A stretch of DNA of 64,000 bases from NCBI GenBank assembly GCA_030848705.1, contig CM061243.1, forward strand, positions 114,786,674 through 114,850,673, written 5' to 3'. Positions 1 through 12,300 of this stretch are shown here, piece by piece; position 1 is the stretch's first letter, and every line of letters starts with the position of its first letter. The notes beneath the pieces are model-generated. The model saw nothing but the letters and a program-made list of their open reading frames with translations, did not search any database and had not been told where the DNA came from. The stretch is from Heracleum sosnowskyi (taxonomy: Eukaryota; Streptophyta; Magnoliopsida; Apiales; Apiaceae). Made by a program: the position numbers and the translations under genes.

Positions 1-1710
1 ATTCATTTGATTGTAGCAAAAAATTTCATGAAATCGACTTGATTAAGGACTACAATAAAATGTATAGGATTAAGTCCCCCTATAGGTTAGTCCCAGCCAG
101 TCCAGGGGACCGTTCCTGCCATTGGAGTCCTGATGCTCTATGCATTTATAAGGATGCCATTGTTGCGGGACTCAGGTTTCCCTTTCATGAGTTCATTCCT
201 AGGCTTTTGGCTGATGTTGGGATTAACCCTTGCCAACTTCCTCCAAACGCCTGGAGAATCATTATTTGTTTCATTGTTCTTTGCTTGAAGAACAATTTTC
301 CTCTTTCTGTTGCCTTATTTAGGAAAATATTCCAGTTTAAAAATAGCTCTACCATTACTTTGGGTTGGGTTTATATCAACCATCGACCTTCCACTCCACC
401 CATTTTTCATCCGAAATCCATCCCCGATAATAACCCAAGATGGAAAAACGAATTTATGTATTTAGTTTGGGAAGGAGGGGATTGGGGTACCCTTTTCTGT
501 AGATCTTTCAGTAGGGTCTCGGATGGTAGTCCCAGTAATATAATTCTGAATGATGAGGAGGCACATGCCTATGCCGAGCTCACAAAAGATGATTATGCTA
601 CAACGGCTAGGGTGCTCTTGGACGAGTTCCAGCTTAAGTCCTTGGGACTTTCAAACGTTTCTGATAAGGGTAATTCTCACCTCATATTCTCCTTTATTTA
701 TTTAAGATTATCTTATACCAACTGTTTCTTTCCTTATGTTTTTTGCAGCTGCAATCTTTATCAATAAGACCAACGAGCCCCAAGATGGAGAAACAACAAG
801 GATGAAGAGAGCTCGCTTGGGAGGGAAAGATCCTCGTACTGCAAGTGTCCCGACCTTCATAAGGCCTCATGTGGACCTTACTGATGAGGTTGAGGGTCCT
901 TCCTCGGCCAAAAGTTCAGTTTGGCGCCCCAATTGGGGCCTTAGGAAGAAAGACACCGTAGTGGGGGTGGCTAAACATGCTGTGGAATGGTCTTACCATT
1001 CCCTGACTCCTTGTGACTACAAGGATTTCGTTTCTAACTCCACTTTGGAGGGTGTGGAGCATGCAGGCTCTCAGGCGATTGCTGTTGTAAGTTGTTTTCT
1101 TCCTTTTTTCTTTGTAGTTTTAACACGTTTCAAGTTTTATATCTTGTATTGATTTGTAACTTGTTTGTAGGCTAATGCCAATTTTCAAGGGGCTATCTTT
1201 CAAGCCAAGGCTTGGCGCTCATCTTCAGAGGCCAACCAAGGCAAGTTTGAGAAGTCCCAAGAGGAGGTGGGCTCGCTGAAGGCCACACTGGCTAGGAAGG
1301 AGAAGGAGTTAGCCGACTCCCAGGCTGAGCTGGTTTCTTTGAGGAAGGGCAAGGATGACTTTATCGACGAGTACCTTGACTCCCTGGAGTACAAGGACTT
1401 GATTGATAAGCATGAGGAGCTCCTCTTCCCAGTTCAGTATACTAAGGGATGGGATGGCGCTCTTGCTGCTGTTTTGGAGAAGATGCTTGGATCTCTCACC
1501 ATTTCTGATTTTCCAAGCCCTTACATTCCTACTCCTTTGGAGTTGGCTTTGGCTGGAGAGGACGACATGGAGGAAGATGACATGATCTTTGACCTGGATC
1601 ATACTTCTCCACCTGGTTAGACTGCCAGGGATGATCATGCTGCCACTCACTTTGGCTCTGCTTTAGAGGGAGAGGAAGATGAGGAGGATGCCGTAGACAA
1701 GGCAGCTTAG
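1..1710 (+). pseudogene. Antisense additional gene of Tat copy A (Transposase_28-like), 5' end cut off, late nonsense codon
   Basis: Three exons are seen: 1-669 (open at the left edge), 749-1086 and 1171-1620. Both introns are short and GT-AG (670-748, 1087-1170), with splice sites at the same codons as in copies B and C. Exon 1 encodes the conserved core (GLRFPFHEFIPRLL, PPNAWRII, MYLVWEGGDWGTLF), which resembles the 'putative gypsy type transposon' domain (Pfam Transposase_28). Exon 3 is a charged coiled-coil followed by an acidic tail. A TAG at 1618-1620 stands where copy B has CAG, and the frame would otherwise end at 1708-1710. The gene converges on gag-pol with about 280 bp between the two stops. 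Function unknown. No start codon is inside the window. Confidence 0.8.
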
Positions 1711-1990
1711 ATGATGTAGTTTTTCTTTTGTAGTTTTATTTATGGCCTTTCATGGCTTGTACCGTACTTTCAGCCTACGAGCTTAACTTTTATTTAAGCT
1801 TTCGTTCAGCCTTTTTACATTCTCGACTTAACATGTCTATCAGAATGCATTGCGTATATAATGAAAACATAAGAATATGGAATTCATAACTTTGAAAATG
1901 GGTTCAACCCTTACATAATACTCAAGTTTAAAAACTTGGGTTGGTTTTATAAAACCTTATTTCTAGTAGTGAGTCCACTTAGGAAACACC

Positions 1991-4900
1991 TTAAACATAA
2001 TAAACTTTCAAATTAGAGGCATGCCAAGTCCTTGGCACCTCATGCCCTTCAAGGGTTTCTAGCTTATACGAGCCTCGACCAAATACGTTCTTGACGCGAT
2101 ATGGTCCTTCCCAATTTGGGACCAACTTGCCTTTTTGTCCAACTCCGGATGCCTCAATCTTTCGGAGGACTAAATCTCCTTGTCGAAAGAATCTCTCTTT
2201 AACCCTTAGGTTGTAATAGAAAGATGCTCGTTTCTGATGCTGAACTGTCTTGGCATTTGCCTCATCTCTAACTTCATCAATTAGATCTAAAGTCATCCTC
2301 AAGCCTTCCTCATTTGTTTCTGGCTCATAAGCCACAATTCTTGGAGACGTGTGAGTAATCTCCACTGGAACCACTGCCTCTGCCCCATATGCCAACAGAA
2401 AGGGGGTAGCTCCAGTGGTGACTTTGCAGGTAGTACGATATGCCCATAGTATGGGGAGCAATTCGTCTACCCAAGTGTTTCTAGAGCGTTCAACTCTTTT
2501 CTTCAGTCCATCTAGGATAATTCGATTTGCAACCTCAGCTTGCCCATTTGCTTGAGGATGGGCGACAGAAGTGAAGCACAACTTGATATCGTTCTCATCG
2601 CAATACTTCTTGAACTCATCGTTGTTAAACTGAGTTCCATTGTCCGTGACCAGGATTCGTGGAATTCCATATCTGCAAATCACATTTTCCCAGAAGAAAT
2701 GCATCACTTGCTTGGTGGTTATCTTGGCTAATGGCTTAGCCTCAATCCACTTGGTGAAGTAGTCGATTGCTACTATCAAGAACTTTCGTTGAGCACTTGC
2801 CATTGGAAATGGCCCGAGTATATCCATTCCCCACATGGCAAAGAGGATTGGTGAGTTTATGGATGTCAACATCTCTGGTGGTTGCCGAACCACTGGGGCA
2901 TGCTTCTGGCACCGTTCACACTTCTTCACGTAGCTTTTAGCATCTGCTAGTATGCTTGGCCAATAGAAACCTAGACGAGTGATTTTATGGGCAAGGGCTC
3001 TGCCCCCCAAATGCTGCCCACAAATTCCTTCATGTACTTCCTTCAGGGCCAATTCTGCCTCTTGAGGTCTCAAACATTTCAGATATGGAATGATGAAAGA
3101 CTTCTTGTATAGGATTCCCTCAATCAGGGTATACCTTAGTGCTCTGACGTATAGCTTTCGTGCCTCGGAAGTGTCGTTGGGTAACCACCCAGTTTCCAGA
3201 TGAGCTTTGATGGGATCTATCCAACAACTAGCAACATCAATGAGTGTTACCAACTTTCCGTTGATGTTTGGGGTCCTCAAGACTTGGAAGTATACACTCC
3301 CTGCATTGTTTTCAATTTCAGAAGAAGCAAATTTAGACAAGGCATCAGCCTTCATGTTTTCTTCCCTTGGAATGTGCTCTACATAGCATTCATCAAACTG
3401 AGTCATGATGGTCTTGACAAGTTTCAAGTACTTGGCCATGACTTCATCTCTGGCCTCAAATTCCCCATTTACTTGGGAAACCACTAGCCTCGAATCTCCA
3501 CATACTTTCAGAGTTTTAACTCTCAAGGCTCCAGCCAGCCCTAAGCCAGCTATCAGAGCTTCATACTCATCCTCATTGTTTGTTGTTGGGAAGTCAAGTT
3601 TCAGTCCATACTCTATGAGGAATCCATCAGGACTTTGTAGCACTAAACCGACTCCACTTGATTTTGTTTTTGATGCTCCATCAAAATAGAGCACCCAATA
3701 TTCTTTGAAATCCATCTCTTGATCTTTCTCATCCTCCACTATTACTTCCTGCCCCCTGACTTCTTGGTTATCAATGGTACATTCAACCATAAAGTCAGCA
3801 AGTGCTTGAGCTTTTATGGCCGTTCGAGGCTTATACTTGATGTCGAATTCGCCCAATTCAATGGCCCATTTGATCAACCTTCCACTAACTTGAGGGCTAT
3901 GCAAGATGTTTCTTAGAGGTTGATCAGTCAAGACCTCTATCTTGTGAGCCTGGAAGTACGGGCGTAGCTTTCTTAAGGCCATTATTAAGGCTAAAGCAAA
4001 CTTCTCAATCGTTGAGTAGTTTATTTCTGCCCCATGTAGAATCTTACTCACATAGTAGATGGGTTTCTGAACCTTCAATTCTTCTTTTACCAAAACGGCT
4101 CCAAGGGCTGTGCTAGAAACCGCCAAGTACAAATAGAGAATTTCCCCTGGCTTGGGCTTTGCCAACAGTGGTGCATCGGCCATGTATTTCTTCAGGGCCT
4201 CAAAGGCCTCTTGGCTTTCAGTTGTCCATTCAAAGTTTTTCACGTTCTTGAGTGCTTTGAAGAAATATAAGCACTTCTCTCCTGACTTGGAGATAAATCT
4301 TCCCAATGCTGCCACTCTTCCCGTTAGTTTTTGGACATCCTTGACAGTCTTTGGTGGTTCCATGTCTAGAATTGCTTTGATTTTGTCGGGATTGGCCTCG
4401 ATTCCTCTCTTGGAAACCATTAGGCCTAAAAACATTCCCGAGCCCACACCAAAGGCACACTTAGCTGGATTCAACATCATCTTGTGGTGCCTTAGCACTT
4501 CAAATGCCTCTCGGAGGTGCTCAATGTGATCGGTCTTATCGAGGCTCTTGACTAACATGTCATCTACGTAGACCTCCATGGTTTTTCCAATTAGGTGTCC
4601 AAAAAATTTGTTCACTAATCTTTGGTAGGTTGCCCCTGCATTCTTAAGTCCAAATGCCATGACTAGATAACATAAAACACCAAAGTCAGTGATGAATGAT
4701 ACCGTGGAGATGTCATCCTTGTGCATTTTGATTTGGTTGTATCCACTGAAGCCATCCATTAATCTGAGCATCTCGTGTCCAACTGTAGCATCTATTAATG
4801 CATCAATCCTTGGTAGGGGAAAACAATCCTTAGGACATGCATCATTCAAGTCAGTGAAGTCTACACACATCCTCCATTTTCCATTGGCCTTTTTGACCAT

Positions 4901-7677
4901 TACGGGGTTAGCCAACCATTCCGGGAATTGTATCTCTTCAATAAATCCGGCCTCTAGAAGTTTTTCAACTTCTTGTTTAATGGCCTCTTGCCTTTCTGGA
5001 GCAAAATTTCTCTTCTTTTGTTTCACCGTCTTTCTTTCAGGATCCACATTCAACTTGTGAGTTATCAATTGGGGATCAATCCCTGGCATGTCAGCCGCTG
5101 TCCACGCAAAAACGTCATTGTTCTATTGAAGAAAAGATATGAGCTTGCTTTTCAATGGCTCAAATAGTAGTGCCCCGACATAAGTCACCTTCTCCGGTTC
5201 ACCAGGGACTAAGGGAATTGGGATTAAATCCTCAGCTGGTTTCCCTCTTCGGTCCTCATTGTCGCCAGTATCCATGTCTTCAATTAGGAGAACTTGCCCC
5301 CCGATTCCATCAGGCCTTAAACCGACTACATAACAACTTCTAGCCATCTTTTGGTCTCCTCATTCTTCTCCAATCCCATTCCTCGTTGGGAACTTGATTT
5401 TCAGATGATAAGATGAGGCAACGGCCTTGAACGCATGAAGACCAGTCCTTCCTAGGATTGCATTGTAGGTCGAAGTTGCCTTTATAACTATGAAGTTCAA
5501 CATCTGAGTAGACGTATTCATCCCTTGCCCCATGGTCATTGGGAGTTGGATAGTGCCTTCCACTTTTGATTCCACCCCATTGAATCCGTATATGGGCATA
5601 TTTGAGGGTGTTAACTGAGAATCAGTGTAACCCATCTTGATAACAGCATCGTGGAACAAGATATCCACTGAAGCTCCATTGTCGACTAGGACTCTCTTTG
5701 TTTCAGAATTGCCAATCACAGGTATGATGACTAGAGGGTCATCGTGGGGGAACTTCACCCCTTCCAAGTCTGAATCATCAAAACCTATTGACACTTCTGT
5801 TCTGGCACGCTTCGGTGCTTCTCCAACCACAGTCATTACTTCTCGAGCATAAGCCTTTCTTGAATTTTGGGAGGACCCAGCAGCAGTCGGCCCTCCGAAT
5901 ATCATGTTGATGACTGGCCCTCGGGGCTTAGGGTTACGATCTTGGTCGTTGTCCCTTCTGTCGTAATCCTTCCTTTCATAGTTTCCTCTTTGACTCCCTT
6001 GATTTCCATCCTTGGTGAATTTGCTGAGTTTTCCTCTTCGTATCAGAAATTCGATCTCATCTTTCAATTGCCTACAATCGTCGGTGTCGTGACCGACTTC
6101 TTTGTGGAACCGACAGAACTGATTTTGGTTCCGTTTGGACATATCAGCCCTCATTGGCTTCGGCCATTTGAGATCTCCTTCCTTAGCTATCTCCATCAAA
6201 ATTTGACTCCTGTGAGTGTTCAATCTTGCATACTCCGTAAACTTTGGCCCAAAATTGTTTCTCTTGGGTGGAGAATCGGAGTCCTTTGACGTTCTGGGAA
6301 ACTTTTCCTTGACGTCGTACTCCTGAACATCCTTTCTTTTCTTTGAGTTTCCACTATCGCCGGCAGTGGGTTCATACTTTCTCATGCTTTCTTCAGCCTT
6401 GATATACTTTTCGGCTCTATCTTGGAGCTTCAGCATGCTCTCGGGTGGATGTTTAGCCAACGACCTTTTGAAGTGGTCATCAGTAGTTCCTTGTTGCAGG
6501 GCTATCATAGCCACTCTGTCCTCTAAGTTTGGGACTTTCAAAGCCTCTCGAGTGAATCGATTGATGTAGTCCCTTAGGGCTTCATTCTTTCCTTGTTGGA
6601 TTGCCATGAGCGATGCAGAGCTTTTCTCATGCACCCTTCCACTAATGAACTGATTGATAAAAGCTTTGCTTAGTTCCTTGAAAGACCCAATTGAGTTGGG
6701 AGGAAGACGGCTATACCAGCGTTGGGCCATGCCTGCCAAGGTTTGTGGAAACGCCCTACACTTGACCGCATCGTTGGTTGGCTGCAACAACAGTGCATTG
6801 GAGAAGGTCCTTACATGATTTGCGGGATCTCCCGTTCCATCATAGGCTTTAATCGAAGGCATCTTGAATTTTCTGGATATAGCCGTTTTCATGATGTCTT
6901 GAGTAAACGGTGGTGTAGGATCATCAGGATCTCCTAGGGGCAACAGAATACTAGGATCACCCCTTGGGGCTTCAGCCCTCTTGGTTCTTCTTACCGGTGG
7001 ATCCAAGTTGATTATCGGGATCCCTTCAGTCGTTCGGCCTCGAGATTGAGCGGCCTCCTCCACAGCAAGGAGTTTCTTGAGTCTTACAGTCTCCGCCTCA
7101 TGGGCTACAATTTTCTCCTTAGTAGTTTGGGGTTGATCCCGATTTGTCTGGGAAGAACGTCTCCTTCTTGGGGCGACATCCTCCCCAGTTGTATAACCCT
7201 CATCCTCGGTGTATGGTCCCGAGTAATCTTGAAGGAAAGGGGTCTGGCGAGTTTGTTGATTTTGGGGTCCCAGACCTTGAATGTAAGGGGGCACATATGC
7301 CTCATGGTAGATTGGATTAGTTCCACTACCGCCCCCATGGGTCGAGGGGGCATGCCATAGCTTGGCATCCCCAAAGTCTGATTCGCGTATTGAGGGAGAT
7401 CAGTAGTATGGAGTTGAAGGCTTCTCGGTGCATTCATGATGAGTGGAGAAGTCGAGATTGGTTGCTGGTGAACGGTCTCTTATGGATTAGATCCATGAAT
7501 GACCATCTGCAGGGGATTCGTCCCTTCAACCGAAATCGGGATTTCCGGTCCTTGAGTGTTGGTGGGGATATTCTCCCCTTGAGTGCCAGTAGTCGGCGGT
7601 GGTTGATCAGCCTCAGAGGTGATAGGACGATCCTCGGGAGTTTGAGTATCCCGAGTTGTTCTTCGTGTGTTTGCCAT
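1991..7677 (-). pseudogene. gag-pol polyprotein of Tat copy A, disrupted
   Basis: Domain order from the ATG at 7677: gag with a CxxHx4Hx4C knuckle (CRFHKEVGHDTDDC), aspartic protease (DNGASVDIL), reverse transcriptase with intact YVDD near 4560, RNase H, a second archaeal-type RNase H (YFDGASK), and integrase with a zinc-binding region and the D-D-E triad (MDILGPF, VTDNGTQF, ANGQAEVANR), ending in a GPY-type tail. Lesions compared with copy C: a TAA at 7480-7482 replacing CAA, a 1-bp deletion near 7334, a TGA at 5360-5362 replacing an arginine codon, and a TAG at 5123-5125 replacing a glutamate codon. All stops lie in the same frame, so the lineage is recognisable along its whole length but cannot make a full polyprotein. 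Confidence 0.93.
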
Positions 7678-7710
7678 GGTTGATGTTGTCTTCCCACAGA
7701 CGACGCCAAA

Positions 7711-8205
7711 TGTTATGGATTAAAAAACGTACTTGTATATTAATTTCTAGGATTAATGAGCTTTCGAGCTTTAATGGATGCACTTGTGTTTCGAGACTAA
7801 ATCGGTCCTCACAAGATGCCTACGTATCTCAAATCGTTATTGAGAATCAAGCCAAAGACGTAGTTCTGATTGTAGGATCAAGGACCTTATATAGGCGTCT
7901 GGAGCCTAGTATTTATGGTATGTTTAGGAGTCTTAGCGAATAAGTCTTCTTTTTGATATTGGATAAACGTTGTATTACTTGCAGGATAAGTCTTTTTCTT
8001 GTTGATAAAGGCTATGACTCATTAATTGGGATTCTGGATCCTTCTTTGACTAATTTACCATATTTTGGACTCTTTTCATGAGGTGTATATTTTCCTTATT
8101 CATTAATTTCGTAATTAATGAATAATTAGGGTGTCGGGCCTTAAATATCGGCCTTTCCATTGAATAGTCAATTATATTTCTATAATTACTTTTCTGTCCA
8201 TATCA
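7711..8205 (-). repeat. 5' LTR of Tat copy A (495 bp), with adjacent primer-binding region
   Basis: Boundaries follow the TG...CA ends shared with the four other LTRs of this family in the window (TGTTATGG at one side, CATATCA at the other, as read on the plus strand). A TATA-like CTATATAAGG in the element sense lies inside. The primer-binding region is at 7691-7709. Copy A has TGGCGTCG where copies B and C have TGGCGCCG. This LTR is more diverged than those of B and C. Confidence 0.9.
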
Positions 8206-8855
8206 AAGGACTATTAGATCTTAACTAGATAAATTAAAATCGTTTGATCAAATATTAAAAAAGTGTATTTTATTTATAATAGGATTATATTTAAATTCTA
8301 AAAAGTGTATTTTGATAATTTAAACCAAATATATCAAATATAAATAAGTTTTCTATACTGGATAGAAGTCTCAATGTAAAAAATTCGTAACTTTCTTTTC
8401 TCTTTCATGGACAATTCCAGTTAGATAAAAATTGTTAAACCATCTTTTAATTAAAGATAATTTAATTATCTTCACGTGGGGTGTAAAATCGTCAAAATCT
8501 GATTTTTAAAATACAAGATAAAGCCCAAATTAGTGAGTATTTAAATTCTAATAATGATTATTATGTCATCATTATTTTAACGCCAATTTAATTACTTTTT
8601 TCTAACTATTTTAAATTTAGAAATCTATGTTCAAAAATTCAAATCAATCTAAGAAAAATTCAAATCAACAAAAAATATAATAATACAAGGATAAAATTTT
8701 ATAAAATTGTGCATATTTTTTATCCCATTTTATTAAGTTTTAGATCATAACTAATCAAATATTATTTATTATTAAATAATAAACTATACGCAAATGGTGA
8801 TTTTCTTTTATAAGCACACATAGATACCTAATTTCATTGTTAGCAGGACTATATC
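8206..8855. other. AT-rich spacer between Tat copies A and B
   Basis: No coding potential was found. The stretch 8380-8520 (around TTCACGTGG followed by GTAAAATCGTCAAA) resembles 30850-31000 in the other flank of copy B, so both are diverged members of one dispersed noncoding repeat. The last five bases, ATATC at 8851-8855, are the left target-site duplication of copy B. Confidence 0.6.
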
Positions 8856-9348
8856 TGATATGGTCAGAAAAGTAATTATAGAAATATAATTGATTATTCA
8901 ACGGAAAGGCTGGTATTTAAGGCCCGACACCCTATTTATTCATTAATTACGAAATTAATGAATAAGGAAAATATACAGCTCATGAAAAGAGCCCAAATTA
9001 TGGAAAATTAGTCAAAGAAGGATCTGGAATCCCAATTAAAGGCAATCAATGAGTTATAACCTTTATCAACAAGGAAACGAATTCCTCAATACTTATCCAA
9101 TATCAAAAAGAAGACTTATCTGTTAAGTCTCCTAAACGTACCATAAATACAAGGCTCCAGACGCCTATATAAGGACTCTGATCCTACAATCAGAACTACG
9201 TCTTTGGCTTGATTCTCAATAACGATTTGAGATACGTAGGCATCTTGTGAGGACCAATTTAGTCCGGATACACGAGTGCGGCCATTAAAGCTCGAAGCTC
9301 ATTAATCCTAGCATTAAATTCACAAAGCACGTTTTTTAATCCATAACA
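8856..9348 (+). repeat. 5' LTR of Tat copy B (493 bp) with TATA box
   Basis: It starts TGATATGG and ends CATAACA. A TATA box, CTATATAAGG, lies at 9165-9174 and probably starts the genomic transcript. Compared with the 3' LTR it lacks 12 bp after CCTCA near 9087. Confidence 0.93.
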
Positions 9349-9350
9349 TT

Positions 9351-9366
9351 TGGCGCCGTCTGTGGG
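9351..9366 (+). other. Primer-binding site of Tat copy B
   Basis: TGGCGCCGT begins two bases after the LTR and matches the 3' end of plant tRNA-Asp over about nine bases (from memory of tRNA-Asp). The following CTGTGGG departs from it. The gag ATG follows only 15 bp later, so the leader is very short. Copy C has the same site at 43185-43200. Confidence 0.65.
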
Positions 9367-9381
9367 AAGACAACATCAACC

Positions 9382-12300
9382 ATGGCAAACACACGAAGAA
9401 CAGCTCGGGATACTCAAACTCCCGATGATCGCCCCATCACCTCTGAGGCTGATCAGCCACCGCCGACTACCGGCACACAAGGGGCGAATATCCCCACCAA
9501 CACTCAAGGACCGGAAATCCCGATTTCGGTTGAAGGGACGAATCCCCTGCAGATGGTCATTCATGGATCTAATCCACAAGAGACCGTTCACCAGCAACCA
9601 ATCACGACCTCTCCGCTGCTCATGAGTGCACCAAGGAACCTTCAACTCCATACTACTGATCTCCCTCAATACGCGAATCAGACTTTGGGGATGCCAAGCT
9701 ATGGCATGCCCCCTCGACCCATGGCGGGCGGTAGTGGGACTAATCCAATCTACCATGAGGCATATGTGCCCCCTTATATTCAAGGTCTGGGACCCCAAAA
9801 TCAACAAACTCGTCAGACCCCTCTCATTCAAGATTACTCTGGCCCATACACTGAGGATGAGGGTTATACAACTGGGGAGAATGTCGCCCCAAAAAGGAGA
9901 CGTTCTTCACAAACAAATCGGGAGCAACCCCAAACTACTAGGGAGAAACTTGCGGCCCATGAAGCAGAGACTGCGAGGCTCAAAAAACTCCTTGCTGAAG
10001 AAGAGGCCGCTCAATCTCGGGGCCGAACGACTGAAGGAATCCCGATAATCAACTTGGATCCACCAAGAAGGACCAAGAGGGCTGAAGCCCCAAGGGGTGA
10101 TCCTAGTATCCTGTTGCCCCTAGGAGATCCTGATGATCCTACACCACCGTTTACTCAAGACATCATGAAAACGGCTATATCCAGAAAGTTTAAGATGCCT
10201 TCGATCAAAGCCTATGATGGAACGGGAGATCCCGCAAATCATGTAAGGACCTTCTCCAATGCACTGCTGTTGCAGCCAACCAACGATGCGGTCAAGTGTA
10301 GTGCGTTTCCACAAACCTTGGCAGGCATGGCCCAACGTTGGTATAGCCGTCTACCTCCCAACTCTATTGGGTCATTCAAGGAACTAAGCAAGGCTTTCAT
10401 CAATCAGTTCATTAGTGGAAGGGTGCATGAGAAAAGTTCTGCATCACTCATGGCAATCCGGCAAGGGCAGAATGAGGCCCTAAGGGACTACATCAATCGA
10501 TTCATTCGAGAGGCTTTGAAAGTCCCGGACTTAGAGGACAGAGTGGCTATGATAGCCCTGCAACAAGGAACTACTGATGACCACTTCAAAAGGTCGTTAG
10601 CTAAACATCCACCCGAGAGCATGCTGAAGCTCCAAGATAGAGCCGGGAAGTATATCAAGGCTGAAGAAAGCATGAGAAAGTATGAACCCACTGCTAGCGG
10701 TAGTGGAAACTCAAAGAAAAGAAAAGAAACTCAGGAGTACGACGTCAAGGAAAAGTTTCCCCGAACATCAAAGAACTCCGATTCTCCCCCCAAAAGAAGC
10801 AATTTTGGGGCAAAATTCACAGAATATGCAAGATTGAATACTCCCAGGAGTCAAATTCTGATGGAAATAGCCAAAGAAGAAGATATCAAATGGCCAAAGC
10901 CAATGAGGGCTGATTTGTCCAAACGAAACCAAAATCAGTTTTGTCGGTTCCACAAAGAAGTCGGTCATGACACCGACGATTGTAGGCAATTGAAAGATGA
11001 GATTGAGTTTCTGATACGAAGAGGAAAACTCAGCAAGTTCACTAAGGATGGAAGCCAAGGGAGCCAAAGGGGGAACTATGAAAGAGAGGATTATGATAGA
11101 ACGGACAACGATCAAGATCGGAATCCCAAGCCCCGAGGGCCAGTGATCAACATGATATTCGGAGGGCCAACTGCTGCTGGGTCCTCCCGAAACTCAAGAA
11201 AGGCTTATGCGTTCAAGGCTGTTGCCTCATCTTATCATCTAAAAATCAAGTTCCCAACGAGGAATGGGATTGGTGAAGAACGAGGAGACCAAAAGATGGC
11301 TAGAAGTTGTTATGTAGCCGCGTTAAGGCCTGATGGAACCGGGGGGCAGGTTCTTCCTATTGAAGACATGAGTATCAGCGACAACGAGGACAGAAGGGGG
11401 AAACCGGCTGAGGACTTGGTCCCAATTCCCCTAGTCCCTGGAGAACCAGAGAAGGTGACTTATATTGGGGCACTACTGCCCGAACCATTAAAGAGCAAAC
11501 TCACATCTTTTCTTCAAGAAAACAATGACGTTTTTGCTTGGACAGCGGCCAACATGCCAGGGATTGATCCCCAATTGATATCTCATAAATTGAATGTGGA
11601 TCCAGAAAGGAAGACAGTGAAACAAAAGAAAAGAAATTTTGCTCCAGAGAGGCTTGAAGCCATTAAGCAAGAAGTAAATAAGCTTTTGGAAGCTGGGTTC
11701 ATTGAGGAAATCCAATTCCCAGAATGGTTAGCTAACCCCGTGATGGTCAAAAAAGCTAACGGGAAGTGGAGGATGTGCGTCGACTTCACCGACTTGAATG
11801 ATGCATGTCCTAAGGATTGTTTTCCCTTACCAAGGATTGATGCTCTAATAGATGCCACTGCTGGGCATGAGATGCTAAGTTTCATGGATGGCTTCAGTGG
11901 ATATAATCAAATCAAGATGCACAAAGATGACATCGCCAAGGTATCATTCATCACTGACTTTGGTGTCTTCTGTTTCTTAGTCATGGCTTTTGGGCTTAAG
12001 AATGCAGGAGCGACCTATCAAAGGTTGGTAAACAAAATCTTTGAGCACCTAATTGGAAAAACCATGGAGGTCTACGTGGATGAAATGTTAGTCAAAAGCC
12101 TCGATAAGGCCGATCACATTAAGCACCTCCGAGAGGCATTCGAAGTGCTAAGGCACCACAAGATGATGTTGAATCCGGCTAAGTGTGCCTTTGGTGTAGG
12201 CTCGGGAAAGTTCTTAGGCCTAATGGTTTCCAAGAGAGGAATCGAGGCTAATCCCGACAAAATCAAAGCGATCCTAGACATGGAACCACCAAGGACTGTC

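Larger units (their letters stand above)
1..8205 (-). mobile_element. Tat-type Ty3/gypsy LTR retrotransposon, copy A (left end outside window)
   Basis: Seen: a 495-bp LTR at 7711-8205, a primer-binding-like site next to it, a gag-pol reading frame on the minus strand (7677 to 1991) and a spliced antisense gene on the plus strand (1-1710). The same order occurs in copies B and C of this window. Known of the family: two RNase H domains after RT mark the plant Tat lineage. The 3' LTR must lie left of position 1. The candidate target duplication on the right is AAGGA (8206-8210), which cannot be checked against the other side. This is the most decayed of the three copies, with three nonsense codons and a frameshift in gag-pol, so it is inferred to be the oldest. 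Confidence 0.9.
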
